NCBI GenBank assembly: GCA_035610835.1
Contig: JAYJML010000119.1
Coordinates: 35,540 to 99,539, forward strand
Direction: 5' to 3'
DNA from: Ophiura sarsii
Taxonomy: Eukaryota > Echinodermata > Ophiuroidea > Amphilepidida > Ophiuridae
Length of the DNA stretch: 64,000 nt
In this document: in pieces, positions 20,957 to 33,119 of the stretch
Position numbering within the stretch: position 1 is the stretch's first letter
How the letters are laid out: every line of letters begins with the position of its first letter
Translations under genes and position numbers: made by a program
Notes under the pieces: model-generated
What the model saw: only the letters and a program-made list of their open reading frames with translations
What the model was told of the DNA's origin: nothing
The model's database searches: none

Positions 20957-22268
20957 CCCTTTACTTTGTAAATAGCTTGTCTTGACGGCACACATATATT
21001 TGGAAAGCGATTTCTCCATCAAGTTTGCACAGCAGTAGGACTACCAGTTCTGTAAAACTGATGCCGTAGTGCATTTGCTGTATATAACTTGTTGAAATAT
21101 TACAAGTCCTCAAATGTGTGCCGGTGCCCAGCCGTAGATGCCGTAGTGCATTTGCTGTATATAACTTGTTGAAATATTACAAGTCCTCAAATGTGTGCCG
21201 GTGCCCAGCCGTAGATGCCGTAGTGCATTTGCTGTATATAACTTGTTGAAATATTACAAGTCCTCAAATGTGTGCCGGTGCCCAGCCGTAGATGCCGTAG
21301 TGCATTTGCTGTATATAACTTGTTGAAATATTACAAGTCCTCAAATGTGTGCCGGTGCCCAGCCGTAGATGCCGTAGTGCATTTGCTGTATATAACTTGT
21401 TGAAATATTACAAGTCCTCAAATGTGTGCCGGTGCCCAGCCGTAGATGCCGTAGTGCATTTGCTGTATATAACTTGTTGAAATATTACAAGTCCTCAAAT
21501 GTGTGCCGGTGCCCAGCCGTAGATGCCGTAGTGCATTTGCTGTATATAACTTGTTGAAATATTACAAGTCCTCAAATGTGTGCCGGTGCCCAGCCGTAGA
21601 TGCCGTAGTGCATTTGCTGTATACAACTTGTTGAAATATTACAAGTCCTCAAATGTGTGCCGGTGCCCAGCCGTAGATGCCGTAGTGCATTTGCTGTATA
21701 TAACTTGTTGAAATATTACAAGTCCTCAAATGTGTGCCGGTGCCCAGCCGTAGATGCCGTAGTGCATTTGCTGTATACAACTTGTTGAAATATTACAAGT
21801 CCTCAAATGTGTGCCGGTGCCCAGCCGTAGATGCCGTAGTGCATTTGCTGTATACAACTTGTTGAAATATTACAAGTCCTCAAATGTGTGCCGGTGCCCA
21901 GCCGTAGATGCCGTAGTGCATTTGCTGTATACAACTTGTTGAAATATTACAAGTCCTCAAATGTGTGCCGGTACCCAGCCGTAGATGCCGTAGTGCATTT
22001 GCTGTATACAACTTGTTGAAATATTACAAGTCCTCAAATGTGCCGGTACCCAGCCGTAGATGCCGTAGTGCTTTTGATGTATACAACTTGTTGAAACATT
22101 ACAAGTCCTAGAATGTGCCGGTACCCAGCCGTAGATTACCGTAGTGACATATGTTCATAGTTTCCCTTTACTTTGTAAATAGCTAGTCTTGACGGCACAC
22201 ATATATTTGGAAAGCGATTTCTCCATCGAGTTCGCACAGCAGTAGGACTACCAGTTCTGTAAAACTGC
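20954..22268. repeat. 77-bp minisatellite (about 14 units) bracketed by 104-bp direct repeats
   Basis: The unit runs ATGCCGTAGTGCATTTGCTG, then TTGTTGAAATATTACAAGTC, then GCCGGTGCCCAGCCGTAG. Starts are at 21061, 21138 and so on to about 22145. Early units are identical except for a TATATAAC/TATACAAC switch; the last two are diverged and shortened, the usual pattern at an array edge. A 104-bp block beginning TTTCCCTTTACTTTGTAAAT and ending CCAGTTCTGTAAAACTG precedes (20954-21060) and follows (22160-22268) the array. Confidence 0.95.
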
Positions 22269-22359
22269 TCTGCAATAAAGGTTCTTTCTTGGGTAGTAAA
22301 CTGCCTCATTTTGCTTTATTTTGCTTGTTATCGCGATGTTACATTGAATACTGAATGAT

Positions 22360-22681
22360 CAGTGGCGTAACAGCCGGGGGGGGGGGGGGGGGGGGGGGGG
22401 GGCAGGGCACAGTGCCCCCCCCCCCTCCCTGAAGGTGCTCAGCAGGAAATTCAAATCTACCCACCAGGAAAAATGGGGGGGGGAAGGGCGATTTTTGGTG
22501 ACCGTGCGAACATTTTTGACCACCCCCCCCCCCCCACCCACCACTTACGTAAAATTCACGAGGTGACTGACTGGGAAAAATTTGGGGCAACCTTTTACGA
22601 AAACTTCTGTCGGGTCGAACTGGTGTTCACCAGGAAAAAATATCCTTTGCCCCCCTGGAAAAAATCCCAGATACGCCACTG
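22360..22681. mobile_element. hAT-like MITE, CAGTGGCGTA family, 8-bp target duplication
   Basis: Left end CAGTGGCGTAACAGCC, right end GATACGCCACTG. TGAATGAT is present at 22352-22359 and 22682-22689. A G-run of about 25 follows the left TIR directly (22377-22402) and C-runs occur at 22415-22424 and 22524-22535. A protein-like reverse ORF here is homopolymer-driven and is rejected. Confidence 0.9.
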
Positions 22682-22869
22682 TGAATGATGAATTGCATGC
22701 AAGTAATCTAAGATTTGAAGATCCCTTTACTTTATTGGTAACATTTGCATATGAAAACTAGGTATGCTGTCGCTTGAAATCCTCCAGCTCAAGTATTTTG
22801 CAACTACTAACATAATCAGACAATCAAACCTTTTGTACCTTCTCAGATGTATAAACTCCCTTTTCTTAA

Positions 22870-23377
22870 AGGGGCACAGAGAGATTTCTCAAAAAATGAA
22901 ATTCAATATTGTCACCTTGTTTAGATAGATGACATACCCACCCTCTCATGTAAGATTTCTTCACAAAAAAATAGTAAAAATGAATAAAATAAAGACATTT
23001 TCTCAGCATTTCCAAAGGTATATTAGTGCTTTTTCACTTTTTTTGTATTTTGGTTAAAAGTCACCACCAATTGATTCAGGGAGGTCATGACTATGCATCA
23101 TGTTATAAGCCATGGTATGGGTGGTCTTCAAGATTATTTTGAATAAACATGAAACAAATAGGAAGCCATCTGTGGCCTTTTAGATGAATTTGGGTAGTTT
23201 CGATGTGATGACATCAAAACTCAAACGCTATCAAATCCATGAATTTCACATGAAATACTGCAAATTGAGCTCTATAATTTTGAGTGGTAGTTAGTACGTA
23301 TCTAAGCATTACGTGTGAAAAACCCAAATTCTGAACAAATTGATGGCTCTTTCCATGAAGGATCTCTTAGTGCCCCT
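22870..23377. mobile_element. TTAA-flanked MITE with AGGGGCACAGAGAGAT ends
   Basis: TTAA at 22866-22869 and 23378-23381; the right end complement reads AGGGGCACTAAGAGATCC. Length 508 bp, AT-rich, non-coding. Ends resemble those of the TTAA element at 5381-5779, so both may belong to one family. Confidence 0.8.
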
Positions 23378-23493
23378 TTAATGGGGCGTCATCTAATTAT
23401 AACCTTATTACAATTTTGGACTGGCGGATGTTATTTCATTTCGAGCTAGTGGATATATTTTAAATTTCAGACTAGCAGACCTTATTGTATTTT

Positions 23494-23874
23494 CTAACAA
23501 AATGGCGGATTTCTGTGCAAGTCGGAGAATGATATAATCATGACGTCACTTCTGATGCTAGTCTTGTTCTCGTGCTGCCGAGTATTATGAAAAGGACTTG
23601 GAATAAAACTAGTGGTGCACCACGGATACAAGGAATCATAACAAAATGGCGCGCGATCGTAAGAAGATGTGAACAATTATGAAATCCATCGTGACTCGTG
23701 AGCGAAATAATGCCAGTATTTCCTTGAGTATTGTTACTAAAATGTGTTAATTCAAATTGTAAAATCTAGATTTTAATTTTCATGCACACATGGGCACCCG
23801 ATTGAAGTCCCACCCCCTAATATATGTATATTTTGGGTTAAAAAAGGTTTGGGACTATACATGCGTCAGTACGG
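23494..23874 (-). mobile_element. Truncated reverse copy of the CCGTACTG element
   Basis: This segment is the reverse complement of 17132-17535 with scattered differences (shared CCATTTTGTTATGATTCCTT and GTGGTGCACCACTAGTTTTA), ending at the same terminus. The other end is missing. It forms a 6-kb-apart inverted pair with 17132. Confidence 0.85.
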
Positions 23875-24548
23875 CAATTACACAAGTTAGTTAAGTAAGT
23901 TTTTGAAGGTGATATTCCATAAATGATGATGACACAAAGTATAATATATATGGAAATATATTTTCTTTAAAAAAAAAAGTTATTTTCTTTTTTTTGCATT
24001 TCACCCATAATCCCTAGTTCACATTATCCCTAGTTCACATTTTGCGACATCCAACAGGATTTCACAGATCGCATCACATATTGTTTTTGGAGTAGTGGCC
24101 CTTTTTAAAAATGAAATAGCGAACCTAATTTGATTTTCGGACTCAAGGCAGACCTTTCTATTTTTCGGACAAGATCCTGAAATTCATTATGTAATCCATC
24201 ATGTTGATAGATAAGGTTGACTAATATTTAAGTTTGCAATATGATACATACAATAAGTATTTGTGATGCGCTATTCATAATGCATTTATACTTTATTTTG
24301 ATAAGGTGATGAAAACTGATGATTGTGTGCAAAAGAATTGTGCATGTGTTATCGAATCCATCAATTATTTTTAAGTATCCTTGGTGTGTGTTTTTTGTAA
24401 GTAATTTGTTTTAATAATAAACCGATGTATTGTGTGTGATGGGTGGCACTTCTGCTTTCATTAACAAACTTGTTGATTGAATTTACAAGGTGTTCAATGA
24501 TAAATATCTGTGTGGACGCTCATCATAGTTAAGTGATTAAAAAGGGTT
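23875..24548. other. Unassigned AT-rich sequence
   Basis: No gene or clear element. A short doubled phrase ATCCCTAGTTCACATT lies at 24011-24041. Confidence 0.4.
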
Positions 24549-24552
24549 TTAA

Positions 24553-24622
24553 CCCTTTGAACACTGACCCCTGACACTCAATGCAATTGAGGCCTCTAAA
24601 GTGGCAATCCGTGTTCAATGGG
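24553..24622. mobile_element. 70-bp piggyBac-like mini-MITE
   Basis: TTAA at 24549-24552 and 24623-24626. Termini CCCTTTGAACACTG and the complement of the right end CCCATTGAACACGG. CCC...GGG ends at a TTAA target are the piggyBac signature. At 70 bp it is little more than two TIRs. Confidence 0.65.
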
Positions 24623-24737
24623 TTAACCCTTTTTAATTAACATTAACATTTAAAATGTTAATTAATGTTGAGTTCCTTTAAAAAATAACTAACTGACTGT
24701 ATAAAAATACCTAATGTGAGTACCATATCTATCTTGG

Positions 24738-25476
24738 ATTTGTTATAATGACCTCACCAACCATACTTGCAAGCAATAAATACTATTTGTTATAATGACC
24801 TCACCAACCATACTTGCAAGCAATAACTACTATTTGTTATAATGACCTCACCAACCATACTTGCAAGCAATAAATACTATTTGTTATAATGACCTCACCA
24901 ACCATACTTGCAAGCAATAAATACTATTTGTTATAATGACCTCACCAACCATACTTGCAAGCAATAACTACTATTTGTTATAATGACCTCACCAACCATA
25001 CTTGCAAGCAATAAATACTATTTGTTATAATTACCTCACCAACCATATTTGCAAGCAATAAATACTATTTAATGACCTCACCAACCATACTTGCAAGCAA
25101 TAAATACTATTTGTTATAATGACCTCACCAACCATACTTGCAAGCAATAAATACTATTTGTTATAATGACCTCACCAACCATATTTGCAAGCAATAAATA
25201 CTATTTAATGACCTCACCAACCATACTTGCAAGCAATAAATACTATTTGTTATAATTACCTCACCAACCATACTTGCAAGCAATAAATACTATTTGTTAT
25301 AATGACCTCACCAACCATATTTGCAAGCAATAAATACTATTTAATGACCTCACCAACCATACTTGCAAGCAATAACTACTATTTGTTATAATGACCTCAC
25401 CAATCATACTTGCAAGCAATAAATACTATTTGTTATAATGACCTCACCAACCATACTTGCAAGCAATAAATACTAT
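24738..25476. repeat. 47-bp minisatellite, about 16 units
   Basis: The unit is TTGTTATAATGACCTCACCA followed by ACCATACTTGCAAGCAATAA and ATACTAT. Three units near 25069, 25203 and 25337 lack seven bases (40 bp), and they recur about 134 bp apart, so a three-unit block was duplicated. Non-coding. Confidence 0.95.
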
Positions 25477-25489
25477 TCAAATACATAAA

Positions 25490-25790
25490 AGACATGTATA
25501 CCCAAACAAATCATCGCTGTTCAGAAATAACGACACATCACACACAAAACAGCATTTTGAGAAAGTTGCGTTTGAAAATTTTCCAATTTTAAAGACTCAT
25601 TGGAAAGCATTTACATCAAAAATTACTATCATTGTCAAAGAACATTAATAAATATGTTGACAATGATAGTGACATTTGATGTAAATGCTCTCCAATGAGT
25701 CTTCAAAAATGGGATAATTTTCAAACACAATTTTCTCTAAATGCTGGTTTTTTGTGATGTGTCGTTATGTCTGAAGACGAAATGAAATTA
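25490..25790. mobile_element. Foldback MITE with ~135-bp arms
   Basis: The arms 25512-25640 and 25655-25785 are inverted complements with several mismatches and share ACGACACATCACA and TTTACATCAAA. The loop is only about 15 bp. The element abuts the 47-bp array. Reading frames in the arms mirror each other and are not genes. Confidence 0.8.
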
Positions 25791-26917
25791 GGTGTATATT
25801 AAAGAATTTGGTAAGTAGTATTATAAAAAGAACCCCGGTTCTCTTCAGGTCAAAGTTTGCCACAACTACTGCAAGATCAGTGTTAGAATTCAGAATTGTA
25901 TTCAGTCAATGCTTTTGATAACAAGTCTCTATTGACATCAGAGAGATATTCACAGATTATTCATATTTGCAATGAAGATACTAGTACTAGTTAAGGCAAT
26001 TACGAGACTTCATTAGGCCAATGAAACTCATAGTTCCCTTCACCCGTGTGTCTTATGATTTTGGGGGTCGTGTTACAAAATCTAGAAATAATTCATTATT
26101 TGGGAAAATTCTACTTAAACATTTTTGTTTTCACTTTTTACAATCAATTTAAAAGAGTATTTCTGAAAGATTCAAAATATTAATCTAAAATAGCATCAAT
26201 TTGAAGTACACAACCATTCATGCTTTGCTTGAAATATCTGATGGTCGTGGGAAGATGCATGTAGAATTCAACTACCGTGTATAGTTTTACATTGTGAAAT
26301 CCAGGCTTGAAATTGAAACAATGAAATCTTGAAATTATGAATAATAAAAAAGTTGCCTCAAAATGTTAAGTGAAACTAACAATCGAGTTTCATTGATTTT
26401 ATATTTTTGGATATATTAGATGTCTTTAAAACCTTAAAGCATAATTTTTGTATCTTGTGTATTTATTTTTGTCATAAATTTAGGCAATTTGCATGGATTC
26501 TAAGGCTGCACGCATTGCTTTTAAAATGAGCTGTAGCACTACGCACGGCAGCCTTTTTTTCTTTTCTTTTTTAATAATTTTAAATAGTTTGTTTTGGCGA
26601 TACACAGCAACTTTGTGACTAAGAACACACATTCAATCAACTTTGTGAAGTTAAGAGATAAAAAAAACACAAGCGTACAATGTGAATTGATCATTTCTGA
26701 TTACTTTTATTAAAAAGGCAAAAAGAAAACTATTGATTATATTCAGATTTTTATAAAATTAAACTTAAAAAATCACATAGGACATAGCTCTTTTTTGTAA
26801 AGAAAAAAAGCACAGCACATAGCTTTTTAGCCAAAAGGTGCTGAGACAAAGTATTTAATTTTGTTGGCCTAATATCTTTTATAATGCTGTAATGTATGTG
26901 TATACTGTTGTCATATA
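25791..26917. other. Unassigned AT-rich sequence
   Basis: No domain-bearing ORF, tRNA or clear repeat structure was found in this stretch. Confidence 0.4.
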
Positions 26918-27482
26918 CAGTCATCAAAAAAAGTAACTATACAGGTAATAAATGGGCTTCTAACTCTTAAAATATATATCCTACCTATAAATATTAGATT
27001 ATAAATTTGTTGAAAAATCTGTCTTCTTTAATATGAGATATTGCACGCTAGGATCGGGTGATTATTGAGGGGGTAGCACTCAAAAATGTAAGGAGAAGTC
27101 CGATTTTCATTTTCACATTTTTATTTTCTACACGCAGACCAATCTACGGGTACCTTATTGATTACCGGTAGTGCAATTGGGGGATGCATGCGCAGGTTGG
27201 ACAGTTGGCCGCATTGTTCCGATGGATCAATACGCCACACACACGCTACCTGTCATTCTCTACCCCGTGTTGAAATGTAAAATGTGAATTTGAAATTGTG
27301 ACTTTACCTTACATTTTGGATTGTCGCTTCTTAAATATTCAACTGATTCTAGCGTGCAATATTTCATATTAAAGAAGATAAATTTCTCAACAACTTAATT
27401 ATTTAATATTTCTAGGTAGGATATATATTTTTAGAGTTAAAAGTACATTTATTACCTGTATAGTTACTTTTTTTGATGACTG
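26918..27482. mobile_element. Tc1/mariner-like MITE with ~140-bp TIRs
   Basis: Ends CAGTCATCAAAAAAAGTAAC and its complement, with TA at 26916-26917 and 27483-27484. Inverted similarity extends inward about 140 bp on each side (to the GCACGCTAGGATC / GATTCTAGCGTGC phrases). Length 565 bp, non-coding. Confidence 0.85.
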
Positions 27483-27545
27483 TAGTTAATTGCCTGGTGC
27501 TAATATATATCTTTAACATGTTAAGTTGCAATTTATTGTACTGAT

Positions 27546-28210
27546 GTCACATAAAGACAGCAAAAGCAAAAAAAGTAACTCGACTGTTGTAAAAGCACCT
27601 ATAATTTTAAAATTGTTACTCATATTCTAACAATGAAAATACCAGGAGACGGAAAATTTAATTACAGTGATTTTGACACCATGTTTGTTAAAATCGATCG
27701 AGTATTGTTGTCGCGGTGTGTGCTTACAGATGAAAAGTGTCCATTTCCATACTTGCAGTAACTCCTATTGATCTCTCTGGTTCAGCGTGAAGATAATAGC
27801 AGGAATTTTGATAGTTTGCCCATGGTGATGACCTGTCCTGTCTGTCTTCTCGGACCTTCTGAGCATTTGGAGTTTTAAATTCATCCTTTTTAATTGTAAA
27901 GAAGTACGCCTGTCATCCCCATTAAATTTGTCCCGGATTATGCTAATCAAGTTTACAGCACAACAAGAACAGCTAATCTAAATTCCCGCTATTATCTTCA
28001 CGCTGAATCAGAGAGATCAATAAGAGTTACTGCAACAACGGAAATGGGCACTTTTCATCTGTAAGCACATACCGCGACAACAATACTCGATCGATTTTAA
28101 CGAACAAGGTGTCAAAATCACCGTAATTACATTTTCCGTCTCCTGGTATTTTCATTTTTAGAATATGAGTAACAATTTTAAAATTATAGGTGCTTTTTTG
28201 CTGTCTTTAG
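27546..28210. mobile_element. Foldback element with ~215-bp arms
   Basis: 27600-27810 and 27980-28190 are inverted complements at high identity (shared ATCGATCGAGTATTGTTGTC type core and CCAGGAGACGG). Both ends carry TAAAGACAGCAAAA; on the left about 27 bases separate it from the rest of the arm, which is either an insertion there or a deletion on the right. A 61-codon reverse ORF in the middle is not supported as a gene. Confidence 0.8.
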
Positions 28211-29330
28211 TTAGGCATTCATAAAACCCAAGCATAACGCATGGATTTAAATGTAAGTCTGTAATGTAATAGTATACAGATGTTACATAGTAGGGCAATA
28301 ACAGGAACATTGCATGGATGATGTCTTTAAGATGTTATATGTCTTTAAGATGTTAAGTTACCATTTATTTGTCTACTGTATTGATGTCACATTATAGTTT
28401 GGCACTTATATGACCAAAGCATAAGGCCAAAAAATGTTTGTTTGCCCAAACAAGGAGAAAATAAGTGGGTCGGTCAGTCAATTACCTTAGAATCTTGAAA
28501 TTGCACCTCCTTGGTGTTTACAAGGGAGGACATGGGTATCAATAAAGTCTAGGACAGTTCATTTATCTGTGTCGCAATTTCAGATAAAAGTATCATTCAA
28601 AATATACATTTTTCACTTCAAAAACATCTTTTAAAAAAAAGAGGGGAAATACAGTTTTTTTGTAGATTTTATGGGTCGGTCGTGTTTAGGCAAACAAACT
28701 GTTCTTTTTGGTATAATGCATAATTTTTTTTAATTTTTAATTTTTTTTCACAGTGTCCTCATATGTTCAATACAAATATAGATCACATTTCTTCATAATA
28801 TTATTAGTACAATACAGATGACAATGAGCATTAAATAAATATTATTACTACACGGTCCTTTGCTGATGTATATACTACACTTCCCATAATGGTAAGAGGG
28901 AATTCCATTTTTGTTAAAACTCGCAATGGTTTTTATGGCGATATATTTTTCAAGTGAGAAGGACCGCTAAAATGCATAATTATAACCCAACAATAATACC
29001 AGGGATACTATGTCTTTAAATGTAAGGCTAACATGCATTTTTATACTGATGTCACATAGTTACGCATGATTCTGTATTTACATGCCTTTAAGATGTTAAG
29101 TTGCCATTTATTTGTCTACTGTACTGATGATGTTGTTGCCATTTATTTGTCTACTGTACTGATGTCACAGAGTTAGGCAATTACATGTATATGATCCAAG
29201 CATAACACATAATCATGACCCAAACATAATGTATGGATTATATGTCTTTAAATGTAAGGCTATCAAGTATTTGTATACTGATGTCACATAGTTAGGCATT
29301 AACAAGACACAAGAACATTGCCTGGACTTT
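28211..29330. repeat. Decayed tandem repeats with TACTGATGTCACATAGTTAG motif
   Basis: Phrases of the set ATGTCTTTAAGATGTTAAGT, CCATTTATTTGTCTACTGTA, CTGATGTCACATAGTTAGGC and AAGCATAA recur irregularly between 27520 and 29330, suggesting an old array of ~120-200-bp units broken by insertions, among them 28436-28705. Confidence 0.6.
28436..28705. mobile_element. Inverted-repeat element with GTTTGTTTGCC ends
   Basis: GTTTGTTTGCCCAAACAAGG at the left is mirrored by TTTAGGCAAACAAAC at the right, and GGGTCGGTC lies inside both ends. Related to 17618-18495. Target duplication not determined. Confidence 0.55.
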
Positions 29331-29469
29331 GGTATGTCTTTGTGATGCTTATAAGGTGGGCGACCCGATTTTTGCTCCAAATTATTCACTTTTAACCCTA
29401 ACACTCCAACACCCCTTTTTTGCACGCAACCGAGGCGTGCGCGAAAACGAACCAATAAAATCGCTGTGA

Positions 29470-29545
29470 CCAGCCCGGGATTCGAACCAGGGACCTCCGG
29501 CACATGGGGTGCAGAATTCAAAAACATGCCATGATCATCCAAGCC
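29470..29545 (-). repeat. tRNA-like SINE head (B box)
   Basis: GGTTCGAATCC (plus 29478-29488) is a perfect pol III B box and TGGCTTGGATGATCATGGC upstream is A-box-like. The anticodon region is extended and holds GCACCCCATGTGC, so this is not a canonical tRNA. The overlapping reverse ORF with VPGSNPG is the usual translation shadow of such tRNA-like repeats. Confidence 0.5.
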
Positions 29546-29691
29546 ATTTGGTGCAGTACACTTGGCGCAGTATATTGCGCCAAGTATATAGCCACGGTCA
29601 ATAATTTCATCAAAAACCTTCCACCCATAGGCATAAGGAGATAGGCTGGCTTGTGGTATTTGGTAGGGTTAGGGTTAAAATGTAAAAGCCA

Positions 29692-30137
29692 CCATTCCTT
29701 TAACGCATATGCAGTGAGTTAGGTGTGTTTGGGAGGAGCTTGATGCAGACTAATGTATGCATCAATTAGAATCTTTACCCTACCCTCCTCAAGCCTTCAG
29801 CTGTATTCACCTTCATTCAGGAAAAAATAGGTCAAGATTAGGTCCTTCCTGCAATTTTGAGGGTGAATATTCACCTCGGTGCACTATGTTCGTTCGGTAG
29901 TAAGATATATGGGAGAAGTTGAAATATAGGTGAGAAGATTCACCTTAGATTCACCTTTCCAAAATGTATATTAGTTCAAGATTCACCACTTCAAAAGTAT
30001 AACTATGCAAAGATTAGGCGATAGGCGTCTAAGCTTTGACTGAACTTGAGGAGAGTAGGTTCAAGATGCACATTGATGCCTGCATAAGTGCTCCTCAAGT
30101 AAACTGTAATGCTATACTTCAGTCATTAAAGGAATGG
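29692..30137. mobile_element. Foldback element with CCATTCCTTTAA ends
   Basis: CACCATTCCTTTAACG at the left and TTAAAGGAATGG at the right are inverted, and inner parts (AGGAGCTTGATGCA against TGCACATTGATGCC, CCCTCCTCAAG against CTTGAGGAGAG) also pair. Non-coding. Confidence 0.6.
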
Positions 30138-30870
30138 CATGAGTGGTTCTGACTTAGTGTTCACTATTACATGAAGGCACATCATATTCAATCATTCCAG
30201 AATTACGTTTGCTCCAGTGTTTCTTGCAATAGAAACAACATTTCACTTGACATGTTTCCTATAAAACAGTACTGGTTTACATGTGTGATTAACCACTTTT
30301 GGATCACCCCTTATCACTCGCATAATCAAAACATCTTCCTAGCCTAAAATTCAGGCTTTCTTCACATACCGTAGAAAGGGGATTCTCAGTCACTGGTAGT
30401 GGCGGCACCAGTATCAAAAACAAAACAAAATTAGTGGGGGGGGGGGGGGGGGGGGGCAAACAAGGGGCAAGACAAAATCTGGGGGAAAGACAAAATGGGG
30501 GTGGGGGGAAAATGTGCACGAAAACTTTTGCTTTTATTGTAAAAATTGCCTGAAATTAGCTAAATTTGATCTGAATTAGACATTTCAGACCAATGTAATT
30601 TTGACATTAATAGGCAATTTACCTATGACAAATCAATACCCAGTTCAGCATGTACACTGATATTGGGCTCAATCATATTTTAATGATAAATTTAGATACT
30701 TTTTTAGCCATTATTTTGGAGCTCTGTAGCTTTCGGTATCACCACAAACCCTTCATTTCAGAATTGTATTTATTTCCCTGCACTTGTCACATGACCAACA
30801 AAGGCTGTGTCGATACCAAACAATTCCTATTGATACCAAACACCCAAAAGAGGTTCTATGGTACACTTAA
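30138..30870. other. Unassigned sequence with a partial CAGTGGCG-type MITE end
   Basis: AGTGGCGGCACCAGTATC near 30398, followed by a G-run at 30435-30456, matches the left ends of the hAT-like MITEs, but no right end was found. ORFs on both strands are not supported. Confidence 0.45.
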
Positions 30871-31077
30871 CCCCCTGAGAACTACCGGCCGATTGGTTAA
30901 AAAGATGGATACATCATTTATTGCACCAATGAGAGACATTGTTAGAAAAATTGTATCCCTGATAAAGATGGGAGTGAAACATTTTACAAGCTGCATTTGA
31001 ATTGGCTATTCATATGAGTACATCTTGTAATAAACCAATCACAACCACTGTAAGATAGACAGGTAGACCCCAGGGGG
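30871..31077. mobile_element. piggyBac-like MITE (207 bp)
   Basis: TTAA at 30867-30870 and 31078-31081; ends CCCCCTGAGAACTACC and complement CCCCCTGGGGTCTACC. CCC/GGG termini on TTAA targets fit piggyBac. A 116-codon ORF (30650-31000) runs into this element and is therefore unlikely to be a gene. Confidence 0.75.
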
Positions 31078-31129
31078 TTAAAATCCACATAGCCAATGTT
31101 CCTCTTCGTCTGATTTTAGCACCGGTAGC

Positions 31130-31210
31130 CAGTGGCGTAGTTTGGGCCAACCTTTTACGAACATTTTGGAAATCTTGCCCACCCTGACAAAAATCCTAGC
31201 TACGCCACTG
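31130..31210. mobile_element. 81-bp hAT-like MITE, CAGTGGCGTAG family
   Basis: CAGTGGCGTAG and CTACGCCACTG ends; flanks CCGGTAGC (31122-31129) and CCGGTTGC (31211-31218), an 8-bp duplication with one difference. It is the only family member here without a G-run. Confidence 0.85.
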
Positions 31211-31345
31211 CCGGTTGCTTGGCTTGGCATAACATGCAGTCAAAGTTCTTGCTGAGATTGTAGGTAAAAGAAAAAAACATACCCGCAGGAAATTTGCCCA
31301 GAAGATCTAACACTTGGAAGTTCCTCTAGGTCAAAACTATCTCCT

Positions 31346-32858
31346 ATGACGTTTCAGCTTTATTACCAACATACCGGTACAGGATGCATACAAGCGGTTA
31401 AAGACAAACTGCAACACAACAATACCCTACCAGACTGTTCGCCGCTCGACATCGACCAAATATTGGAGCTCCTTGCCTTCTGCCTCAACATGACAAACTT
31501 TGTATATAAGGACAATTATACTACCATGAAGAAAAGAGGTGCCATTCTAACAGAGCTAAAGGATGTCAAGAAGCGGTGGAAAGAAAACAACCAGCACCTC
31601 TATAACCACCAAAATCCCATCAACATGGCTATAGTTGACTCAATACCACAAATGGCAAGCTAGGACGAGGAACGCCTATCCTAAGAAAAGAAGTCGCCAA
31701 TGCTATTAAAAACATGTCAGAAGAAAAAGCTCCAGGCTTTGACTGTATTACTTCAAGTGAAAGCATCTGGAGAGACAGGAATAGTCATACTACACAAATT
31801 ATGTTGCAAGATATGGAAGGATGAGTGTTTCCCTGATGACTGGGGCAAAGCTATAATTACCCCGATATTTAAAAAGAAAGACAAGCTGGACTACGCAACC
31901 TATAGAGTAATTGGCCTTCTCAGTTACAACAAATCACAAAGCTCGGTAAGAGTAAACGGAGAGCTTACAGACTGGTTCGCCACCGAAGTTGGAGTTCGTC
32001 AGGGCTGCATAATTTCTCCTCTCCTATTCAACATCCTAGAGTTGGTAATGCTATATGCCACTCACGACACAACCATCGGAGCACACATCCAAGGCCAGCT
32101 GGTGTCAAACCTCTGCTTCGCAGATGATATTGCCATTATAGCTGAAAGCAAGACAGATCTGCCAACGCTAAGTAAACATGGTCCACCAGTACAGCACAAA
32201 TCTTGGCCTCAAAATTAACATAGCCAAAACAGAGGTCCAAGTTATCAGCCAGAGAGACATTGAAGTTAATATCAACATAAGCAACACTGATCTCAAACAA
32301 GTAGAGTATATTGTGTACCTTGGTGGTAAAATCTCAAAGAAAGGAACCTGCACTGAAGACATCCAACTCAGAATAGGTAAAGCACTTGTAGCCATGCAAA
32401 ATCTAAATGACATATTGAACTCCAAAGAGATTTCATGTTCAACTAAAACGGAGTATTCAACTCTAATAATGTCCATCCTGTTGTACAGCTCTGAAACATG
32501 GACTCTAAAGAAGATGACAAGAACAGGCTACTTGTGTTTGAGATGACCTGCCTAAGAAAGATGCTAGGCATAACCAAGCTAGACAAAATCAGAAACACCA
32601 CCATCAGACAAACACTGGGACTCAAGCATTATATCATTGAGAAGATTTCCATCAAAAGACTGTGGTATTTATGGACACGTTCAGCGTATGAACCCTCAAA
32701 GATACCCAAAAGTTGCAATTGTTGGCACTGTCAATGGTGAAAGGCCCAGAGGTAGACCAGCTAAGTGGTGGATGGATGGTATTTGGTCAAACTGTAACAA
32801 CCTTCGTCTGACATCCTTATCAGAAGCAAGGAGAAAGGCTCAAGACAGAAACGAATAG
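31346..32858 (+). pseudogene. RTE-like LINE reverse transcriptase pseudogene
   Basis: Broken frames at 31346-31663, 31700-32218, 32178-32546, 32498-32740 and 32637-32858 read in order as one LINE polyprotein. Recognisable parts are a palm entry (WGKAIITPIFKKKDKLD), GVRQGCIISPLLFNI, the catalytic FADD in LCFADDIAIIAES, a region with SETWTLKK, and the C-terminal RPRGRPAKWWMDG. Between YRVIGLLS and SSVRVNG roughly 100 residues, including motif A, are missing, so an internal deletion removed a catalytic aspartate. At least three frameshifts and a stop near 31661 show it is dead. Family assignment rests on motif style. Confidence 0.85.
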
Positions 32859-33119
32859 CGCAAAATCAACCCACACTGACCAATACCTCAATTTACTAAT
32901 CATATCCTCAAACAGCCTTCAAACACAAGCGGTCAGAAGTGAGGTCTCTTATGGACAGAGCTTTGACACATTAGTATACTAAGGACGATTACAAACAAGA
33001 AGAACTTACGCATTTTAAGTCCACACTCATGTTAAAAGAGGGAAAAAAGTCCACGCTCAAAGTCAATGGATACAAACCATAGATGTATAAACACCAAAAA
33101 CCAGAAAACCTAAAAACAA

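Noticed and set aside
30650..31000. 116-codon ORF
   Set aside because: It runs into a TTAA-bounded MITE and has no domain.
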